23,462 nucleotides of DNA from Candidatus Bathyarchaeota archaeon (GCA_009889585.1 WUQV01000146.1:1-23462); one strand, 5' to 3'. Shown: positions 14,069-22,742, counted from the first letter of the stretch. Notes: generated by a model not told the origin, from the letters alone. Made by a program: numbers and translations.

Positions 14069-14650
14069 TTACCTCGACGCCAAGGCTATCCTTTCCATCT
14101 CATGGCGCTTCGAGACGGCATGACTTTTGACGTCGTTATTCGCCGCTAAAATCAACTCCTCGGCTAAGCACTCCTCTAACGACCTCGGGCTTCCGAACGA
14201 CGCTCGTCTAGCTCCCTCGCAAATGAAACGTAACGCTAAATCCACTCGCCTTTGCGGGGAGATATCGACGGCTAAGTGGTAGACTATGCCGCCGTAGCTG
14301 ATCCTCGTCGTATCTTCGCAAGGAGCCGCGTTTTCAACGGCCCTTATCAACACCTGTATCGGGTTCTCCCCAGTCCGTAGGTGTATTATTTCGAAGGCGT
14401 TCCTTACGACGTTAATAGCCCTCGCTTTCTTCCCGGCGTTCTTACCAGGGCGCATGAGGTCGTTAACGAGGCGCTCTACGATGTTAACCTCAGCCTTTCC
14501 GAACCTTTTGTGCTCATGACGGCCCATGCTGCATGGTAAGAAAACGGGCTTTAACGATATGTAACGCTTAAGCCCTGGATCTCGTACCTCTAACTTCGCG
14601 AAGCTCCACCTTCCGAATAGCTTTATCTCCTGAGGGCTTTCGCTCAACAT
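14069..14650 (-). CDS. rps7: Small-subunit ribosomal protein uS7
   Basis: 193 residues, normal for archaeal uS7, which nucleates the 30S head and lines the E and P sites. Recognisable blocks are KLFGRWSFAKLEVRDPGLKRY, the uS7 core VERLVNDLMRPGKNAGKK, GENPIQVLIRAVENAAPCEDTTR, and ISPQRRVDLALRFICEGARR. It starts with ATG 14650, 49 bases after the uS12 stop, in the universal order uS12-uS7. Confidence 0.97.
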   Translation of the reverse strand: MLSESPQEIKLFGRWSFAKLEVRDPGLKRYISLKPVFLPCSMGRHEHKRFGKAEVNIVERLVNDLMRPGKNAGKKARAINVVRNAFEIIHLRTGENPIQVLIRAVENAAPCEDTTRISYGGIVYHLAVDISPQRRVDLALRFICEGARRASFGSPRSLEECLAEELILAANNDVKSHAVSKRHEMERIALASR

Positions 14651-14699
14651 TAGCTCTAAGCGTAAATCGGCCCCTTAAGGTTATCGAAGTACGCTTGGC

Positions 14700-16682
14700 T
14701 TAACGAACCGGCTTTTTCTTACGGCCGAGAACGAGCTCCTTAAGCGAGACGCCGTTGACCGATATAACCTTCCATCTAACTCCTGGTATATCTCCCATGC
14801 TCCTCCCTCGCGATCCTCCTATCCCTTCGACTATCACCTCATCGTGCTCATCGATGACGTTAAGGGCTCCATCCCCTGGTAAGAAGGCCGTGATGACCTT
14901 GCCATTCTTAATCAATTGCAAACGAACGCAATTCTTAGTGAGTATGCCGTTTGCGAAGAAGTTATGATTGTCGCTAAGCGTTGTTATATCCCTAAGATCT
15001 TTTTCGCCTACCTCTTGAACTGCTTGAACCGTCTCCCAAACTAAACCTATTGGAGGAAGGTTTTCGGTTTTCTCACGAACCCAATCTTTAAATTTAATCC
15101 TTTTCGTCGTCGTAGCTAACCTCTGCTTATCTTTAATGAGTACGGAGACCCAATAGTTTACATTAGACCTTTTAATGAAAGCGTAACCATTTTCATGTAA
15201 AAGCTTGGTTATTTCTTTGATTGTGCGACCTTCTTTTCTTAAATTCTGCACTATATCATAGGCTTGTATCGTTCTTAGAATCTGATTCTGCCTTATAAGT
15301 AAGTACTCATAAGCATATCTCGCTAAACGCTCTTTAGATCTACTATATCTATAGCCGATTTTACCATATAGGTTAAGAAGATTCTGAATGTTTGATGCAA
15401 TATAAACATAGAATTTTACAGTTTTTACCCCGCTTTTCCTTTTTACAGATTCTTGAGCTTTTGTACTGGATATCGTCACTCCAAATTCCAATAGCATTTT
15501 ACTGATGTCGTCGATGAAATCTAATCCGCTTTGAACTTCATCTTGCGTTTTACTTAAGCTAAAGCACGGCGGTGAGAACGTTACGCCGTTTTTATTCGTC
15601 CTCGGAGGATCGAGCTCGCCACCGAAAAAGGAGGCAAGGAACTCCTTTTTCACCCATAGAGGCGCGTTTTTAATCCAATCGGGGACTCGATAATTCAATT
15701 CAGCTTTATCGCCCAATGGAGCACCTAACGACTTAAGCAAGGTGAACAAGGCGATGGAGGAGCACGATATTACATAATATTCTCCCGAAATCCTTCGTTT
15801 TTCCCCTCTCACAGTAGTAATGACGCTCGTGGCCCTTCCTTCGTACAACGGCGAAACATGAAAGCCTAAGCGTTTTAAATCTGATGCTATATCGTTAAGG
15901 TCTTCAGGATCGCCTGATGCTATGAATTTTCCCAAAAAACCCGTTCCCGCTTTTCCATAGCTTAACGTGCCATCGCCAAACACGTGTCCTAAGATGCGAA
16001 TGACGCACGGCAGATGGGGGCTGTCGTACCGTAGCGGAATCAGACCTTTTTGCTTTAATTCTAAGATAATCCTAAAGCTTTTTGCCCTTGGAGGCGCATT
16101 AACAAGGATATCCCTTTCAGAGAGGATCTCATCATTCTTTTTTTCCTTTATCGAAGGATCGAATGGGAATACGATTACTTTATCTCCAGGTTTAAGCTTC
16201 CTGAACTCTAAAACACCACGAGATGTGTATATAGGATGGTCTCCGCTACCAATAAGTTCCCTACCCGTCTCTACAGTCACAAGCCTGTAAACACCAACTC
16301 TTTCTACCTCCTCAGGTTCTAAATCAAAGTAATCGCAAAGTTTTGAGCTCTCAAACGAGTTATGCTTAACATTTAATGTAACGACTTCGCTTTCTTTCCA
16401 ACAATTCTTAAGCTCGTCTAGTGTAATATAAGAGCGATCAGAAAGGAGGATTTTAGTACGTGGACTAAGGCATTTCCTGATCGCGCTATTTGGCTGCCTG
16501 CTTTCGACGCCAACCTTCTCTAAGACGATGCCCCTCGCCATAGGGGCGCCCTCTAGTGGATCGACCTTAGCCTTAAGCCCGAGCGCCTTCCGTTTGTAAT
16601 AACGGTCGCTCCATCGAAGCTCCTTCCTTTTCCCCACTAGCTTACCCGCGGCGAATTCGCCCTTAGGGGCCTTCGACCTCAT
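14700..16682 (-). CDS. rps12: Small-subunit ribosomal protein uS12 with an intein (precursor, 660 aa)
   Basis: The extein halves are residues 1-70 (ending QPNSAIRK) and 585-660 (starting CVRLQLIKNG). Joined they form a normal 146-residue archaeal uS12 that shapes the decoding centre. The PNSA and GIGGSRGRSMGDIPGVRW loops are typical. A 514-residue intein splits the gene between Lys70 and Cys585. Protein splicing must be efficient, since every ribosome needs uS12. The intein coding region is visibly more AT-rich than the exteins, consistent with transfer as a mobile unit. ATG 16682 begins MRSKAPKGEF. A TATA-like CTTTTTAACC on the minus strand near 16743-16751 is a probable promoter. Confidence 0.96.
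   Translation of the reverse strand: MRSKAPKGEFAAGKLVGKRKELRWSDRYYKRKALGLKAKVDPLEGAPMARGIVLEKVGVESRQPNSAIRKCLSPRTKILLSDRSYITLDELKNCWKESEVVTLNVKHNSFESSKLCDYFDLEPEEVERVGVYRLVTVETGRELIGSGDHPIYTSRGVLEFRKLKPGDKVIVFPFDPSIKEKKNDEILSERDILVNAPPRAKSFRIILELKQKGLIPLRYDSPHLPCVIRILGHVFGDGTLSYGKAGTGFLGKFIASGDPEDLNDIASDLKRLGFHVSPLYEGRATSVITTVRGEKRRISGEYYVISCSSIALFTLLKSLGAPLGDKAELNYRVPDWIKNAPLWVKKEFLASFFGGELDPPRTNKNGVTFSPPCFSLSKTQDEVQSGLDFIDDISKMLLEFGVTISSTKAQESVKRKSGVKTVKFYVYIASNIQNLLNLYGKIGYRYSRSKERLARYAYEYLLIRQNQILRTIQAYDIVQNLRKEGRTIKEITKLLHENGYAFIKRSNVNYWVSVLIKDKQRLATTTKRIKFKDWVREKTENLPPIGLVWETVQAVQEVGEKDLRDITTLSDNHNFFANGILTKNCVRLQLIKNGKVITAFLPGDGALNVIDEHDEVIVEGIGGSRGRSMGDIPGVRWKVISVNGVSLKELVLGRKKKPVR
14931..16472 (-). 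mobile_element. Intein with LAGLIDADG homing endonuclease inside uS12
   Basis: The intein starts at Cys71 (CLSPRTKILLSD, block A) and ends at Asn584 (HNFFANGILTKN, block F/G). The next residue, Cys585, is the splicing nucleophile and a native uS12 residue. Block B is ELIGSGDHPIYT with the conserved His. A LAGLIDADG endonuclease lies in the middle: first motif ILGHVFGDGTL at about residue 230 of the precursor, second FLASFFGGELD at about 348. Acidic residues are present in both (D in GDG; E/D in GELD). The penultimate intein residue is Lys, where His is usual. The endonuclease would cut intein-free uS12 alleles to spread the element. Confidence 0.93.
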
Positions 16683-16835
16683 TCAAATCCCGTTAAAGGT
16701 TAGGAGATCTTTCACACGCTGAGACATAGGTTTTACGGTAAGGTTAAAAAGCGTTTAACGCCAATCGACTTCTTCGTCGGCCTTTTTAAGCTGATGAACC
16801 TCATCGGCGCGAGGAGCCGGCTCTAAAGCTTTAAG

Positions 16836-16846
16836 CTTTTATATAG
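16836..16846 (+). promoter_or_regulatory. TATA-box promoter of the zinc-ribbon membrane protein gene
   Basis: CTTTTATATAG lies about 30 bases upstream of the TTG at 16877. The mRNA would be nearly leaderless. Confidence 0.5.
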
Positions 16847-16876
16847 CCAAGGTCATAGAACGTTAGTGCGTCATAG

Positions 16877-17110
16877 TTGAAAAGGCCCCGTGAGAAGTCG
16901 AAAGCAGAGCATGATATCCCGCTGCATTTACATTGCGTCATTTGTGGAAGGCCGATATCAATCGATAAGAGGTTTTGTTCCAAGGCATGTGAAGAAGAGG
17001 AAAGCAAGCGGTATAAACGCCAAAGGAGGATGTGGTTCACTTGGATGGCTATAATGATAGCGATATTCATAATGATCTTCATTATGCCTCTCTTAAGGCC
17101 TCCACGTTAA
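16877..17110 (+). CDS. Zinc-ribbon, single-span membrane protein (DUF2116-like)
   Basis: 77 residues. The N-terminal half has the zinc site CVICGRPISIDKRFCSKAC (CxxC...CxxxC). A basic Lys/Arg stretch (ESKRYKRQRRMW) follows, and one membrane helix ends the protein (WMAIMIAIFIMIFIMPLL). This matches the small archaeal zinc-ribbon plus TM proteins grouped as DUF2116, of unknown function. The best start is TTG 16877; no ATG precedes the zinc site. It stands alone, divergent from uS12. Confidence 0.8.
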   Translation: MKRPREKSKAEHDIPLHLHCVICGRPISIDKRFCSKACEEEESKRYKRQRRMWFTWMAIMIAIFIMIFIMPLLRPPR

Positions 17111-17119
17111 ACGTCCTTT

Positions 17120-17380
17120 CCTCGATTATTCCTTCACGAGAAGGAAGATGAAGACGGACGTCATTACGATCGAGATTAAGCTTGCCTAACATAGGGGCTT
17201 GAAATCCTAGGGAATCGTAAAGCAGGCCTCCGACGTTAGGAGCTGAGAAGCCGATGATCCCCCTCATAGCTTGCCCATCGCCTCGGCCCTCTCCTTCTCA
17301 GGGGCCCTATTCGCTAAGGACGTCATCATCGCAGGGATCCTTAGCGGTTGGTGACGTTCAGGGGAGGACGTTCCGTTCCA
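17120..17380 (-). pseudogene. MFS transporter fragment, frameshifted
   Basis: The minus strand reads LRIPAMMTSLANRAPEKERAEAMGKL in one frame and, after a frame change at a TGA near 17265, GIIGFSAPNVGGLLYDSLGFQAPML in another. Together these resemble the TM4-TM5 region of major facilitator transporters (A-loop PERRGRAMG, then GP.LGGLLYD.LGF). The flanks are not recognisable, so this is a relic of a once longer gene. Confidence 0.45.
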
Positions 17381-17784
17381 GTCTAGCGTAAGCTTTCATC
17401 CCTTCCTCCCTCGTATCATGGGGAGGCTTTCGCCGTGAACGGATGAAGACGGCACATCCATCTGCATCTGAAACCCACGTATCGCCTCAATGGGGCATTC
17501 GGGCTTCCCTCGTTGAGGGAAGGAGGAATTGAGGTTGATGAACTTGACGCTAGCTGAAGGCAGTTTTAAACCCCCTTCTAACGGATTAATACATTGAGTT
17601 AAGCTATTGGTAGATATGTTAAAGATTTTCGCTTAAGGATCGTAGGCATCATCGGTAGCCCAGTCGTAGTTAAGCTATTTGTAGATATGTTAAAGATTTT
17701 TCCGACGGCCCATGCTTATAACTTCATGGCCTAGAGGGCGATATCGAGCTACGTAATGCCGCTGGACGGACTTGGTGAGCGACT
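17381..17784. other. Intergenic region containing a direct-repeat pair
   Basis: No gene is seen. The AT-rich part (17560-17700) holds the two 33-nt repeats listed separately. Confidence 0.4.
17597..17700. CRISPR. Two-repeat CRISPR-like unit (33-nt repeats, 38-nt spacer)
   Basis: AGTTAAGCTATT(G/T)GTAGATATG and then TTAAAGATTTT occurs at 17597-17629 and 17668-17700 with a single mismatch. A 38-base unique stretch (17630-17667) lies between. Repeat and spacer lengths fit a CRISPR, and the segment ending TTAAAG recalls crenarchaeal repeats ending TTGAAAG. With only two copies and no cas genes alongside, a simple duplication cannot be excluded. Confidence 0.35.
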
Positions 17785-18498
17785 GTGGCAAAGAAGCCCA
17801 CGAGACGCGCTGAACGAGTCGAAGTCATTTACAGCCCGAGGCGTTGGGAGTTATTAAAGGCCCTTCGGTTAGAAGCTCTTAAGGTTATGAGGGCCTTAGA
17901 TCGCTTCAAAATCCACGGGATCGTACACGGCAGCATCGCGCGAGGGGACGTGAACCCTAAGAGCGATGTAGATGTCTTCATCCCGGATATCCATTCGTCC
18001 TTCCTCGTAGAAGAGGCCCTTGAACGGGCGGATATCCCCATCGTCCGTCGGGTGATGATACAGGCCACCCCATCCTACGCCGTTAAGGGCTACGTCGAAG
18101 TAGGCGAAAGGCGATCGATTTCGTTCCCCTTAGTGAAGCTTCGGCCGTTGGAAAGGGACTTCTACAAATTCGGAGGGGAGCTAGACCTTAAGGCGTTAGA
18201 ACGAGGTGCGCGCGTCCCAGGCGTCGACAAGCGCCTCATGTTAATCGAGCCGATTGAAAGAGGGCATGTAGAGAGCTCCATCGTCGGAAGGGAGGAGGAA
18301 GTCGCTCGTTTATTAAGCGTGTCAGTCGACGTCGTTCAAGATAGGGTTCGAGCCCTCATCCGTCGCGATGAAATCGGCCGAACGGGCGTCTTCCTCGAGC
18401 GTGAGCTTGCCTCAAGCGAAACGTTCGAGCTAGCATTGAAGCTGTTGGCTGACGTAAACCCAGCGATCAGAAGGAGGGTTAAGCTCCACGAAAGGTGA
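17785..18498 (+). CDS. Nucleotidyltransferase-domain protein (archaeal, COG1665-like)
   Basis: 237 residues. The pol-beta-type nucleotidyltransferase signature HGSIARGDVNPKSDVDVFI is at about residues 48-66, with the GS and paired DxD metal ligands intact. After it comes PIVRRVMIQATPSYAVKGYVE, a third-acidic-residue region, and a C-terminal helical part (about 165-237) that may be a helix-turn-helix (VGREEEVARLLSVSVDVVQDR). Relatives are archaeal predicted nucleotidyltransferases of unknown substrate. The GTG start at 17785 is just upstream of the basic MAKKPTRRAERVE tail. It appears to be a single-gene unit upstream of malic enzyme. Confidence 0.82.
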   Translation: MAKKPTRRAERVEVIYSPRRWELLKALRLEALKVMRALDRFKIHGIVHGSIARGDVNPKSDVDVFIPDIHSSFLVEEALERADIPIVRRVMIQATPSYAVKGYVEVGERRSISFPLVKLRPLERDFYKFGGELDLKALERGARVPGVDKRLMLIEPIERGHVESSIVGREEEVARLLSVSVDVVQDRVRALIRRDEIGRTGVFLERELASSETFELALKLLADVNPAIRRRVKLHER

Positions 18499-18589
18499 CC
18501 TTCGACATCTCGCTTAAAGACGATCGCGGCTTTGCTAAAGCGTCAACTTCAGATTCGCGCTTTCGAGAGCCGTTGAGCGCTGAAGCGCA

Positions 18590-18597
18590 ACATTTAA
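18590..18597 (+). promoter_or_regulatory. TATA-like promoter of the malic enzyme gene
   Basis: CATTTAAG lies about 32 bases before ATG 18629. Transcription would start at or very near the start codon. No ribosome-binding site is seen, consistent with a leaderless mRNA. Confidence 0.35.
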
Positions 18598-18628
18598 GCC
18601 ATAGGCCATCTCCTCAAGTACTGAGGTA

Positions 18629-19993
18629 ATGGATATGGCTCAAGAGGAGAAGCCGACGGTAGAGGAGCTTTTGAAGAAAGCTGAGAAGCCGTCGAAGATA
18701 GCCCCTGCTTATCATGCGTTTTACGAAGGGAAGGTTCAAGTGATGCCGAAGTGCGTAATCAGGGGCTTCGAAGACTTCGCCATTTGGTATACGCCTGGCG
18801 TAGCAGCTCCTTGTAAACTCATTCAAAAGGATAAGGAAGCTTCCTTCTTGTATACGAACAGGTGGAATTACGCGGCCGTCGTAAGCGATGGAACGAGGGT
18901 CTTAGGGCTTGGGAACATAGGCCCCGAGGCTGGCCTTCCGGTGATGGAAGGAAAGGCTTTGTTGTTTAAGTACCTCGGCGGCGTCGACGCGTTTCCGCTC
19001 GTCATTAACACGAAAGACCCAGAGGACATCTTAACGTTCCTCAAGTGGATCGAGCCTAGCTTCGGGGCGATAAACCTCGAGGACATAGAGAAGCCTAAGT
19101 GCTTCTACATACTCGAGGAGGCTAGGAAGCGCTTAGAAATACCGGTTTGGCATGATGATCAACAGGGAACGGCTACCGTCGTGTTGGCCGGTTTGATAAA
19201 CGCGTTAAAGCTCGTCGGCAAGAGGCTTTCGGAAGTGAAAATAGCCATGATCGGAGCTGGAGCTGCGAACATAAAGTGCGCTGATGTTCTCGAGTTAGCT
19301 GGCGCTAAGGCTGGCAACATAGTGATGGTCGATAGCAAAGGGATCCTTCACTCCGGCCGAAAGGACATAATCGAGGTCGAAAAGGATCATTGGAAGTGGA
19401 AGTGGGCCCTTAAGAGCAACGCGGAGGGCATCGTCGGAGGGATCCCTGAGGCGATGAGGGGAGCTGACGTCGTGATAGGCATGTCGAGGCCAGGGCCCGG
19501 CGTGATAAAGCCCGAGTGGTTCAAGCTGATGGCCGATAACGCCGTAGCTTTCCTTTGCGCCAACCCCATCCCTGAGGCTTGGCCATGGGAGGCTAAGGAA
19601 GCCGGCGTTAAGATAGTCGGAACCGGCAGGAGCGACTTTCCGAATCAAATTAACAACTCGTTAGGGTTCCCGGGCATATTCCGAGGGGCTCTCGACGTAA
19701 GAGCCAAGACCATCACCGACGACATGTGCGTAGCGGCGGCAGCGGAGCTCGCGAAGTTCGCCGAGGAACGTGGCATTCACGAAGGCGATATAGTCCCGCG
19801 CATGGAGGAATGGGAAGTATATCCTCGTGAGGCAGTTGCTTGCGCTCTGAAGGCCATAGACGACGGCTTAGCTAGGGTTAAGCTGAGCAAGCAGGAGCTT
19901 TGGGAAAGGGCGGCCTCTATAATCAGGAACGCTAGGGAGTCCATGCATCTGTTGATGCGTGAAGGGTTAATCCGTAAACCTCCTGAGGAGTAG
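18629..19993 (+). CDS. NAD(P)-dependent malic enzyme (short prokaryotic form)
   Basis: A 454-residue enzyme that oxidatively decarboxylates malate to pyruvate and CO2, linking C4 acids to pyruvate and supplying NAD(P)H. Seen: catalytic-Tyr region IWYTPGVAAPC, LGLGNIGPEAGLPVMEGKALL with the catalytic Lys, metal ligands in NLEDIEKPKC and WHDDQQGTATVVLAGLINAL, and the Rossmann loop MIGAGAANIKCADVLELAGA. The C-terminus has ANPIPEAWPWEAKEAG and GRSDFPNQINNSLGFPGIFRG, as in the family. In the dinucleotide loop Asn stands where GAGAAG has its last Gly. ATG 18635 is an alternative start two codons in. Cofactor preference cannot be read reliably. Confidence 0.96.
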   Translation: MDMAQEEKPTVEELLKKAEKPSKIAPAYHAFYEGKVQVMPKCVIRGFEDFAIWYTPGVAAPCKLIQKDKEASFLYTNRWNYAAVVSDGTRVLGLGNIGPEAGLPVMEGKALLFKYLGGVDAFPLVINTKDPEDILTFLKWIEPSFGAINLEDIEKPKCFYILEEARKRLEIPVWHDDQQGTATVVLAGLINALKLVGKRLSEVKIAMIGAGAANIKCADVLELAGAKAGNIVMVDSKGILHSGRKDIIEVEKDHWKWKWALKSNAEGIVGGIPEAMRGADVVIGMSRPGPGVIKPEWFKLMADNAVAFLCANPIPEAWPWEAKEAGVKIVGTGRSDFPNQINNSLGFPGIFRGALDVRAKTITDDMCVAAAAELAKFAEERGIHEGDIVPRMEEWEVYPREAVACALKAIDDGLARVKLSKQELWERAASIIRNARESMHLLMREGLIRKPPEE

Positions 19994-20873
19994 GTAAAAT
20001 AGAACCTCGTAAGGAAATCGAAGGTGCGTTACATTAGCTCTCTTATAAACGTTCGATCTCGTTAAGGAGTTGAAAATAAGAAGGGCTATTGGACGATCGT
20101 TTATCTTTCGATAAAAATCCAGCTTCATTCGAAAAGTTAGCTATAGAATTGAAAGAAGTAAGATAAATGGTAATTTAGCATCTTCTATATTTGCTTGCTA
20201 AGGTGCCTTTAGTGTACATCCTCTAGTTAGTTGATGAAGAGCTACGAGTTCTTCTAATATCTTTTTCGATTTATTTGCATATTATTGCTTTGCTTATTGA
20301 ATGTCTGTCGTTTAGGAGAAATTACTACGCAATAGTTTATTAAAAGTAAATCTTAAATAAGCCTTTTGATGAAGGGCTAGATTCTACTTGATCATTTATA
20401 ATGAAGGCCTTAATATCAGTTGTATATGAGGGAGCTATCGTGAGTTACCATTCAATTATGGTTAGTTCAGGCGACGAATATGTGCTTCGTTTAAGAGGGG
20501 ACGTAACGTAGAACTTATCGATGTATATTTAAATGAAGCTAAAGTATTAATGATAAATATCATAAGCGCTTTTAACATTCTTATAGATGCTCAAGCATAA
20601 GTGAGTCCTTCTCTTGTGTTAAGTTGAGGAGATCCGCCTTGGAAACGAAATATAAAGCTTTAATTCTTAAAGCAGACTTAAAAACTTAAGGTGAATGAGG
20701 TTGATGTATAAGTTATTACGTTTCTGAGAATTTGAATAAATTCCTCGCCTTAGCTTAAACCAAAGCCTTTAAGACGGCCGAAGGGATTCATCTTCCTCTA
20801 AGGACTAACGAAAAGCTTTAAAACGTAGCCCATTACGCTTTAACGTTAATGCGTTAACGATGGGCCGGCTGAT
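19994..20873. other. AT-rich intergenic region, mostly empty
   Basis: 880 bases, clearly lower GC than its neighbours. It holds a short CRISPR-repeat-like match at 20136-20155 (GTTAGCTATAGAATTGAAAG), a possible broken small gene at 20401-20600, and a TATA-like GCTTTAAAAC at about 20813-20822, probably the promoter of the radical SAM gene. Nothing else recognised. Confidence 0.4.
20401..20600 (+). pseudogene. Possible frameshifted small gene
   Basis: ATG 20401 gives 36 residues (MKALISVVYEGAIVSYHSIM, then SSGDEYVLRLRGDVT) to TAG 20509. The frame beginning at 20508 continues VELIDVYLNEAKVLMINIIS and AFNILIDAQA to TAA 20598. Joined, this makes about 66 residues of plausible strands plus a helix, loosely like KEOPS Pcc1-type proteins, but that resemblance is weak. 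It may simply be chance open frames in AT-rich DNA. Confidence 0.25.
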
Positions 20874-22550
20874 TTGATCGAGGTCGAAGGAAGGAGGATT
20901 TCGATCGGAGGACCTCGACCTTCCCTTCGTGAAAAGGATGTGTTGAAGAGGTGGACTTATTCCATTTGCCCTGAGTGCTATCGACTATTGCCAGCCGCCC
21001 TTTTGGAGAGGGACGGCAAGGTATGGATCTTAAGGGCTTGCCCTGATCATGGGGAGGTCGAGGAGATCTATTGGGCTGATGCCTTACTTTACGATAAAGC
21101 TATGAGGTTCGAAGCTCCTATCTCCCGAGTTAAGACTGTTTATAGGGATGTGGAAGGGCCTTGTCCATTTTCATGCGGCCTTTGTCCTATTCATATAACT
21201 CATACATGCTTAGCTAATGTAGTAGTCACTAATCGATGTGATTTAGCATGTTGGTATTGCTTCTTTTATAGTGAGAAAGCTGGATTCGTTTATGAACCGA
21301 CGTTAGAACAATATAGGGAGATGATGCGTGAATTAAGACGGCAATATCCTCATGGAGCAAGAGCTATTCAGTTAACAGGAGGAGAACCAATGGTAAGAGA
21401 TGATATAATTGAGTTAGTAAGGATTACTAAGGAGGAGGGAATTGAACATATTCAATTGAATACTAATGCTATAAGGTTCTCTTTTGAAGATGGAGCAAAA
21501 TTGGCGAAGGGACTTAGGGAGGCCGGGCTTAACACTATCTACATGAGCTTCGATGGCATAAGCCCCGATGTGAACTTCAAGAACCATTGGGAGGCTCCTT
21601 ATGCGTTAAAGAACTTTCAAACAGGAGGTATGACGAGCGTAGTCCTCGTCCCTACGGCGATTAAGGGCTGGAACGACCATGAGCTAGGGCCTATATTGAA
21701 GTTTGCCGCCGCCAATATGGACGTCATCAGAGGGGTGAACTTTCAACCGGTTTCCCTAACGGGCTTAATGCCGAAGGAGGAAAGGGAGCGCTATAGAATT
21801 ACGATACCAGAGGTCATACGGTTGATAGAGGATCAAACTGACGGTCAGATAACTAAGGATGATTGGTATCCGACGTCGATTACTTACGCTTTATCGAGCT
21901 TAATCGAAGGCCTTACGAAAAGAAGCCAATGGCATATGAGGATTCACCCTTGTTGCGGTATGGCTACGTATGTTTACGTAGATCGTAGCGTTCCAGCGCC
22001 AGATGCTAAGTTTATACCGATTACTGATATGATCGACGTAGAGGGATTATTTGAATATTTAAAGGAGAAGGCTTTCGATTTAAAAAGAGCGAAAAGTAGG
22101 CATCTTATAGCTTTAAAGGTATTGCTTAAGTTAAGGAAGTTCATTATAAAGGAAAAGCTTCCGAAGGGCTTTAACCTTTATAAGATTATCTTTAATATTT
22201 TCTTACGGCATAATTATCAAGCGCTTGGCGAGTTTAATTATCGATTTATGTATATAGGAATGATGCACTTTATGGATTTATATAATTATGATGTGCAAAG
22301 GGTAATGCGCTGTGGTGTTCATTATATTACTTCTAATCTTAAAGTAATACCATTTTGTACGTTTAACGTGCTTTCTGATATCTATAGAGATTGTATTCAA
22401 AAAGAATATGGAATGAGCTTAAAGGATTATGAAAGGATTGGTGGCAAATTAGGTGAGCAATTGAAGTATAAAAGGGATGTGAAGAAGTTAAAGTCAAGTG
22501 ATATATATCGAAGGACATATGAGCCATTCTTACGTATGATGAAAGCTTAA
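20874..22550 (+). CDS. tes: Radical SAM enzyme of the tetraether lipid synthase (Tes) type
   Basis: A 558-residue protein. The N-terminal domain has ICPECYRLL (Cys32, 35) and ACPDHG (Cys56), a rubredoxin-like pattern. A Cys-rich linker follows (CPFSCGLC, then THTC). The radical SAM cluster motif is CDLACWYC (Cys122, 126, 129) and the SAM-binding GGEP is at 169-172. More cysteines near 363 (HPCCGM) and 498 (RCGVH...PFCTF) suit auxiliary clusters. Size and domain order match Tes, characterised in methanogens, which couples the ends of two diether phytanyl chains into membrane-spanning tetraether lipids. Paralogues of this family may act on other lipids. It starts at TTG 20874. The second half is notably AT-rich. 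Confidence 0.87.
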   Translation: MIEVEGRRISIGGPRPSLREKDVLKRWTYSICPECYRLLPAALLERDGKVWILRACPDHGEVEEIYWADALLYDKAMRFEAPISRVKTVYRDVEGPCPFSCGLCPIHITHTCLANVVVTNRCDLACWYCFFYSEKAGFVYEPTLEQYREMMRELRRQYPHGARAIQLTGGEPMVRDDIIELVRITKEEGIEHIQLNTNAIRFSFEDGAKLAKGLREAGLNTIYMSFDGISPDVNFKNHWEAPYALKNFQTGGMTSVVLVPTAIKGWNDHELGPILKFAAANMDVIRGVNFQPVSLTGLMPKEERERYRITIPEVIRLIEDQTDGQITKDDWYPTSITYALSSLIEGLTKRSQWHMRIHPCCGMATYVYVDRSVPAPDAKFIPITDMIDVEGLFEYLKEKAFDLKRAKSRHLIALKVLLKLRKFIIKEKLPKGFNLYKIIFNIFLRHNYQALGEFNYRFMYIGMMHFMDLYNYDVQRVMRCGVHYITSNLKVIPFCTFNVLSDIYRDCIQKEYGMSLKDYERIGGKLGEQLKYKRDVKKLKSSDIYRRTYEPFLRMMKA

Positions 22551-22736
22551 CGCTCATAAATGCTAAGGGTTTCTCATCGCATTCTTCAGAGTTATTAGCG
22601 TCAAAGCATTGTTAAAAGTTAAGCTTAGTTACGTACGCGGCTTATCGTAGAGCTTTTAAGGCCTTCATCGACCGTTGGCCTTTTAAGCCCAAGGAACTCA
22701 CTTGAGGGGATCGTCCGTACTTAAGCTTAGGGGTGA
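22551..22736. promoter_or_regulatory. Promoter region of the uL13-uS9 operon
   Basis: Two TATA-like elements, GCTTTTAAGG (about 22650-22659) and CCTTTTAAGC (about 22679-22688), precede the ribosomal operon. GGGGTGAGGGA (about 22730-22740) looks like the ribosome-binding site. Confidence 0.35.
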
Positions 22737-22742
22737 GGGATC

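Noticed and set aside
20700..20745. C/D-box sRNA (TTGATGT ... TCTGAG)
   Set aside because: Box C is imperfect and no C'/D' boxes are present; likely chance in AT-rich DNA.
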